Below are positions 61,044 through 64,000 of a stretch of DNA of 64,000 nucleotides, in pieces (position 1 is the stretch's first letter; the number at the start of each line of letters is the position of its first letter). Origin of the DNA: Atherix ibis (Eukaryota > Arthropoda > Insecta > Diptera > Athericidae); NCBI GenBank assembly GCA_958298945.1, contig OY282610.1, positions 24,204,233 through 24,268,232 on the forward strand, read 5' to 3'. A model generated the notes under the pieces. That model was not told the origin of the DNA. It worked only from the letters and a program-made list of their open reading frames with translations, and ran no database searches. The translations under genes and the position numbers were made by a program.

Positions 61044-61067
61044 GAAATTACTTTCCGGACAACCCAA
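61044..61067 (-). repeat. Mariner right terminal inverted repeat
   Basis: 24 bases followed by TA at 61068-61069, the expected target-site duplication of a mariner insertion. Confidence 0.95.
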
Positions 61068-61106
61068 TATCTTTATTGTAAATTGAAGAATTTTTAAATA
61101 CGATTA

Positions 61107-61600
61107 TTATTTGAACATAACTTCCTTTATGGCATTCACGTGGCTTTGTTTGCAGAAGGTGATTATCGAAAATATCTAATTTTAGATGACTCTGCCGCAT
61201 AAATCGGCTTGAACCTAATCGATGGCTTGAACAATATTTTTCTTATCCAGCTCGGAAAGTGTTTATTGGCATAGACCCGTGATTTAACGTAGTCCCATAG
61301 GAAAAATTGTCTAATAACATTTAATTGAACGATCTTGGCGGCCAGCTGTCATCAAGATGTCTTGTAACAACACCCGATGTGGAAGCTTACAGCTTGTTTG
61401 AGACCAAAATAAATCTGCTACCAAAATCCCCACCGCAATAGTTCCAAGACTTTCCGTTGCATCCGAATTTCTTTCTGAATATAAAACAAGCTTCTAGAAT
61501 TGTTGTGCTGGCTATCTAGCCCAGATATGAAAATTTTGCTTGTTTGCGTAGAGCCATTTAGCCAAAAACATGCTTCGTCGCTGAAGGTGATTTTTTTTTA
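61107..61600 (-). pseudogene. Mariner-like transposase remnant (copy f)
   Basis: Minus strand shows FSDEACFWLNGSTQTSKIFI at about 61592-61530 (first catalytic Asp), then degraded text, SWPPRSFN near 61345-61320, FFLWDYVKSRVYANK near 61305-61258 and a tail ending HVNAIKEVMFK and a stop near 61107. This is the same order as FSDEAHFWLNG, WPPRSCDL, FLWGYVKSRVY and a -EIIFK C-terminus in the group seen at 55010-55450. The spacing between the first Asp and WPPRS is only about 250 bases, so the centre is deleted, and stops occur throughout. It ends 40 bases from the mariner described above. Confidence 0.8.
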
Positions 61601-64000
61601 AAAACTCTGAAATTTGCTGAGATTTCACTAAATTCTATAAATTTTTAAATCATCTTATTCTTAATCATTAAATAGTAACTAGACGAAAAATATAAATTTT
61701 GAACCATCATAGCACTATCCTTAAAATTATCAAATTTTAATCGGCAGTTAAAAATAAAAGTCATTAATTTTTAAAGAAATTCTCTTATGGCATCTGACAG
61801 CCGGATAAAATTTTTAAGAAATTAAGTTTTGGTATATCCTCAAAAGGGTAATAAAAATTACCAAAAAAAAAACGTTTCAACTTTTAAAAAAAAAATTCAA
61901 TAAAATTTAATAAAATTAAAAGAAAATTCAAAAAACTTTCATTTTTTTTTCTGAACACAAAAAATGAAAATAATCAAAAGAAAAAAAAAGCTTCAAATCC
62001 AGGATCAAGAGAGTGGAGAAAATTGATTTTTCTGAGTCTCATTATTGATATTCCAATTTAAAAAAGATGACAACAAAACAGAAAAAAGAAAACAAAAAAT
62101 TAATCCGGTTTATCTACAATTTAATCGATAATCAAAAAATATCCTTTTTTGTTAGATTCTGATTGACTGTTTAGCAAAAGCTCAGTGAAGAGTAAGAATT
62201 ACAACTGCCAGAATTCGGTGGTCAGCCAAAAATCTGAAATTCCCAACAAAAAAAAAAAAATCAAAATACACCAAATTGGAACAAGGATTATCTTCGTGTG
62301 GATTGGAATCGTGTTAGGGAGAGAAAAACAAAAACTTAAATTGAAAATAAAAACTGAAAGGGCCACGTCAGCTAAAAGAAATGGGAACCGCTCTAAACTT
62401 AATGAAGCCTAAAACTTTGGCCAAAGAAAAATAAAAATACCAGTCGCTGAACAAGCAAATGAATCGATTGAAAATAATACAGAGAAAAGGAGTGGACAAA
62501 ATATGGTGGCGGTGATATTCAATGATCTGCCGCCATAATAGCAACACTGTTGTATGATTTGCAGTCATGCGTCGATAAATTGTTGCGTCGTAATGAACGG
62601 TCGGCGTAAAATGGCAACAGTGTTGCAGAGAATACGGTGGGGCCACTTTGATCCTGTCCACTAATCGATAATGGCGCAATGTCATTTCACTGATCGCACA
62701 CAAACACACACACACACACACACCCACACGCAAATGCATATAAATCCTGTCCAAGTTGCTGGTGTATAAATGAAATTTTTTCATTTTTTTTATTAGTTTT
62801 CCGTTTGAAATTTAAACGTAAACAAAGAAAAAAAATATTCTCTCATTCGTTAGACCTCTTATTATAATGGACCGTTATGAAAATCACATGGAAAGTGTAG
62901 AAAGAGGAAACAGGGGGTCATACTTAGATTATTTGTGGATTTATTCTTTAATAGTTCACGGTGAAAATTCGTACGAACGCAGCCTAGACAACGTCAATTA
63001 TACGCGCGTGAATATCAACGCAATAAAAGCTTTTCTTTTCACATTTTTCTTCAGTTAATTAAACATTTTTCATTAAATTAGAAAGTATTTTTAATTATTT
63101 TAATATTTTCAAAATTGTTTTCTGATATTTTAATCAATTTTGTGTGCAACTTCTTTTGAAGTTTTCCATTAAGAGGTTGTCTAATAATTTATCCATTTTA
63201 TAGCTTGAAAAGTATAGTACTATTATTTATTTTTTCTCAATTTCAAATAAATTTTTATTAAAATTTATATTTAGCATCAAATATGCCATTTAAATATGTT
63301 TTATTTAATTTTACTATTCAAATCCTCTAAACTGTATAATTCTTTATTTTCTTGAATTTATTTTTGAGGATGAATATTTTCGAATTATATTTTAGGGGTT
63401 ACTAATTTGAAAGTTTTTTGTTTTTTTTTTCAATAACCAAAAAAGATAATATTCAGTAAAATTAAACAATTAATGCAGTAACAAAAATGCAATTTTTGCG
63501 CACTTACATCAACGCCATCTATGAACATAAATGTTAGTTTTAATAAAGAAACAGTTCAGAAAATTCGTGCTGTTTTGTGCAAGGATTTTAAACTCCCATA
63601 AAACGACTAATTTAAATTAGATATTAAAAAACAAAATTAAATATGGAGATTAGAAGGGGGGGGGGGGAGGAGGAATTGGTGGTTGGAGAGAAAAATGTAC
63701 AAAATATAAAAATTTACTTAAAATTAAAGAAAAATAGAATTTTTTTTAGTAAATTGAAGAAAAAAAAATTGAAAACAATAAAAACCCTAAAAAGATTTTG
63801 CAAAAAATTTTGCTTCTTTGTTTTAAGAAAATTTGTTATAAAAATAATTCTTAAAAAATGAAATGAAATTTTTTTATTTGAGAGTTTTTATCAAAAACTA
63901 ATAAAAAAATTTAAAAACTTTTTTCGCAAAGCAATGAACAATTTTTTGTTGCAAATTTAAAAAAAAATAATTTTTCAAAACGGAAATTTTTCAATTATAA
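61601..64000. other. AT-rich DNA with a CA microsatellite, no gene recognised
   Basis: (CA)n lies at about 62700-62723. The minus-strand frame 62368-62784 (138 codons) crosses the CA repeat and shows no domain. A pair of near-palindromes at 62541-62552 and 62615-62626 is noted as a finding. ATTTATCCATTTTATAGCTT at 63188 resembles an end of the mariner-like family. A run of 12 G is at 63656-63667. Confidence 0.45.
63656..63667 (+). repeat. Poly-G tract
   Basis: Twelve consecutive G; the basis of the RRGGGEEE text in the frame at 63643-63861, which otherwise consists of K, I, L and F and is not gene-like. Confidence 0.9.

Larger units (their letters stand above)
60248..61067 (-). mobile_element. 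Internally deleted mariner transposon with TIRs and TA duplication
   Basis: The left end TTGGGTTGTTCGGAAAGTAA (running on to TTTC) and the right end GAAATTACTTTCCGGACAAC (running on to CCAA) are 24-base inverted repeats with one mismatch, each flanked by TA. On the minus strand the transposase reads KITERLNLSNSTVHDHLKR and W.PHLLTEENLCRR, then ITGDEK (first catalytic Asp), VWWDFKGI, FQQDNAKPHTSLTTRQKLLE (second Asp), APSDYHLFRSLQ (third Asp, in a shifted frame) and FYERGIMIPPERW. At 820 bp it is well short of the usual ~1.3 kb: about the first 85 residues, and a segment of about 15 residues before the third Asp, are missing. Stops and frameshifts confirm it is dead, but the ends look fit for mobilisation by a related enzyme. 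Confidence 0.95.

Noticed and set aside
62368..62784. 138-codon minus-strand open frame
   Set aside because: It crosses a CA microsatellite (giving VCVCVC text), has no visible domain, and lacks any supporting context.
63186..63350. Possible 165-bp miniature element with mariner-like ends
   Set aside because: The left end (ATTTATCCATTTTATAGCTT) fits the family, but the right side matches its inverse only weakly, so the element could not be confirmed.

Overview
This 64-kb window looks like non-coding, repeat-dominated DNA from an insect nuclear genome, most likely a fly or another dipteran. It is strongly AT-rich. It contains arthropod-type transposon remnants: a mariner with TA target duplication, a group of mariner-like elements with a WPPRSCDL-type signature, Jockey-like and R1-like non-LTR retrotransposons. 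There are also CA, GA, TTG and CGATA microsatellites and many different tandem arrays. I found no convincing intact protein-coding gene, no tRNA or rRNA and no CRISPR array. Every long open frame is short, low-complexity, or lies in a repeat or a dead transposon. The species cannot be named from the sequence, and 'Diptera' is an inference from element types and base composition.

Layout. 1-5.3 kb: AT-rich DNA, a TTTGAATTTCGAA array (1.34-1.91), a GTGGTGAAAT array (3.64-4.57) and a dead R1-like reverse transcriptase tail (4.79-5.27, minus strand). 5.3-16.4 kb: low-information DNA, a second TTTGAATTTCGAA array inside a duplicated flank (7.62-8.88), a CTACCAA array with a 244-bp higher-order period (12.23-12.97) and a GGCGAATAAAT array with a ~165/330-bp period (14.77-16.40). 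16.4-25.7 kb: T-rich arrays (19.69-20.40, 21.30-22.64) around a more GC-rich island (20.54-21.30) that could hold a promoter or first exon, and a CTCF-like site at 25.11. 25.7-38.8 kb: mariner-like remnants (25.67-26.39 and 35.62-36.81), a ~113-bp satellite in three blocks (27.69-28.96, 30.79-32.25, 36.04-36.60), a Jockey fragment (29.04-29.46), a duplicated 385-bp segment and a ~175-bp satellite (37.57-38.72). 40.9-42.3 kb: a 14-bp/209-bp hierarchical array. 45.6-47.9 kb: a dead Jockey-like reverse transcriptase running directly into a ~150-bp satellite. 50.5-52.0 kb: an A-rich array. 54.4-61.6 kb: the same ~150-bp satellite in inverted orientation, three more mariner-like remnants, a GC-richer island (59.0-60.0) and an internally deleted mariner with near-perfect terminal inverted repeats.

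The most interesting signal is repeat birth from transposons. The 46.35-47.85 kb satellite is visibly made of tandem copies of the WTYG...SKIL...DAP segment of a Jockey-type ORF2. A second array in the opposite orientation at 54.4-55.0 kb ends at the same boundary sequence, so the two share one ancestral structure. At 35.97-36.66 kb another satellite has fused with a transposase fragment and the composite has been re-amplified. With well over ten unrelated tandem families in 64 kb, the window reads as a place where short tandem arrays are repeatedly generated. Nothing here forms an operon or pathway; the 'working parts', if any, would be regulatory sites or short exons of a gene whose main body lies outside the window.
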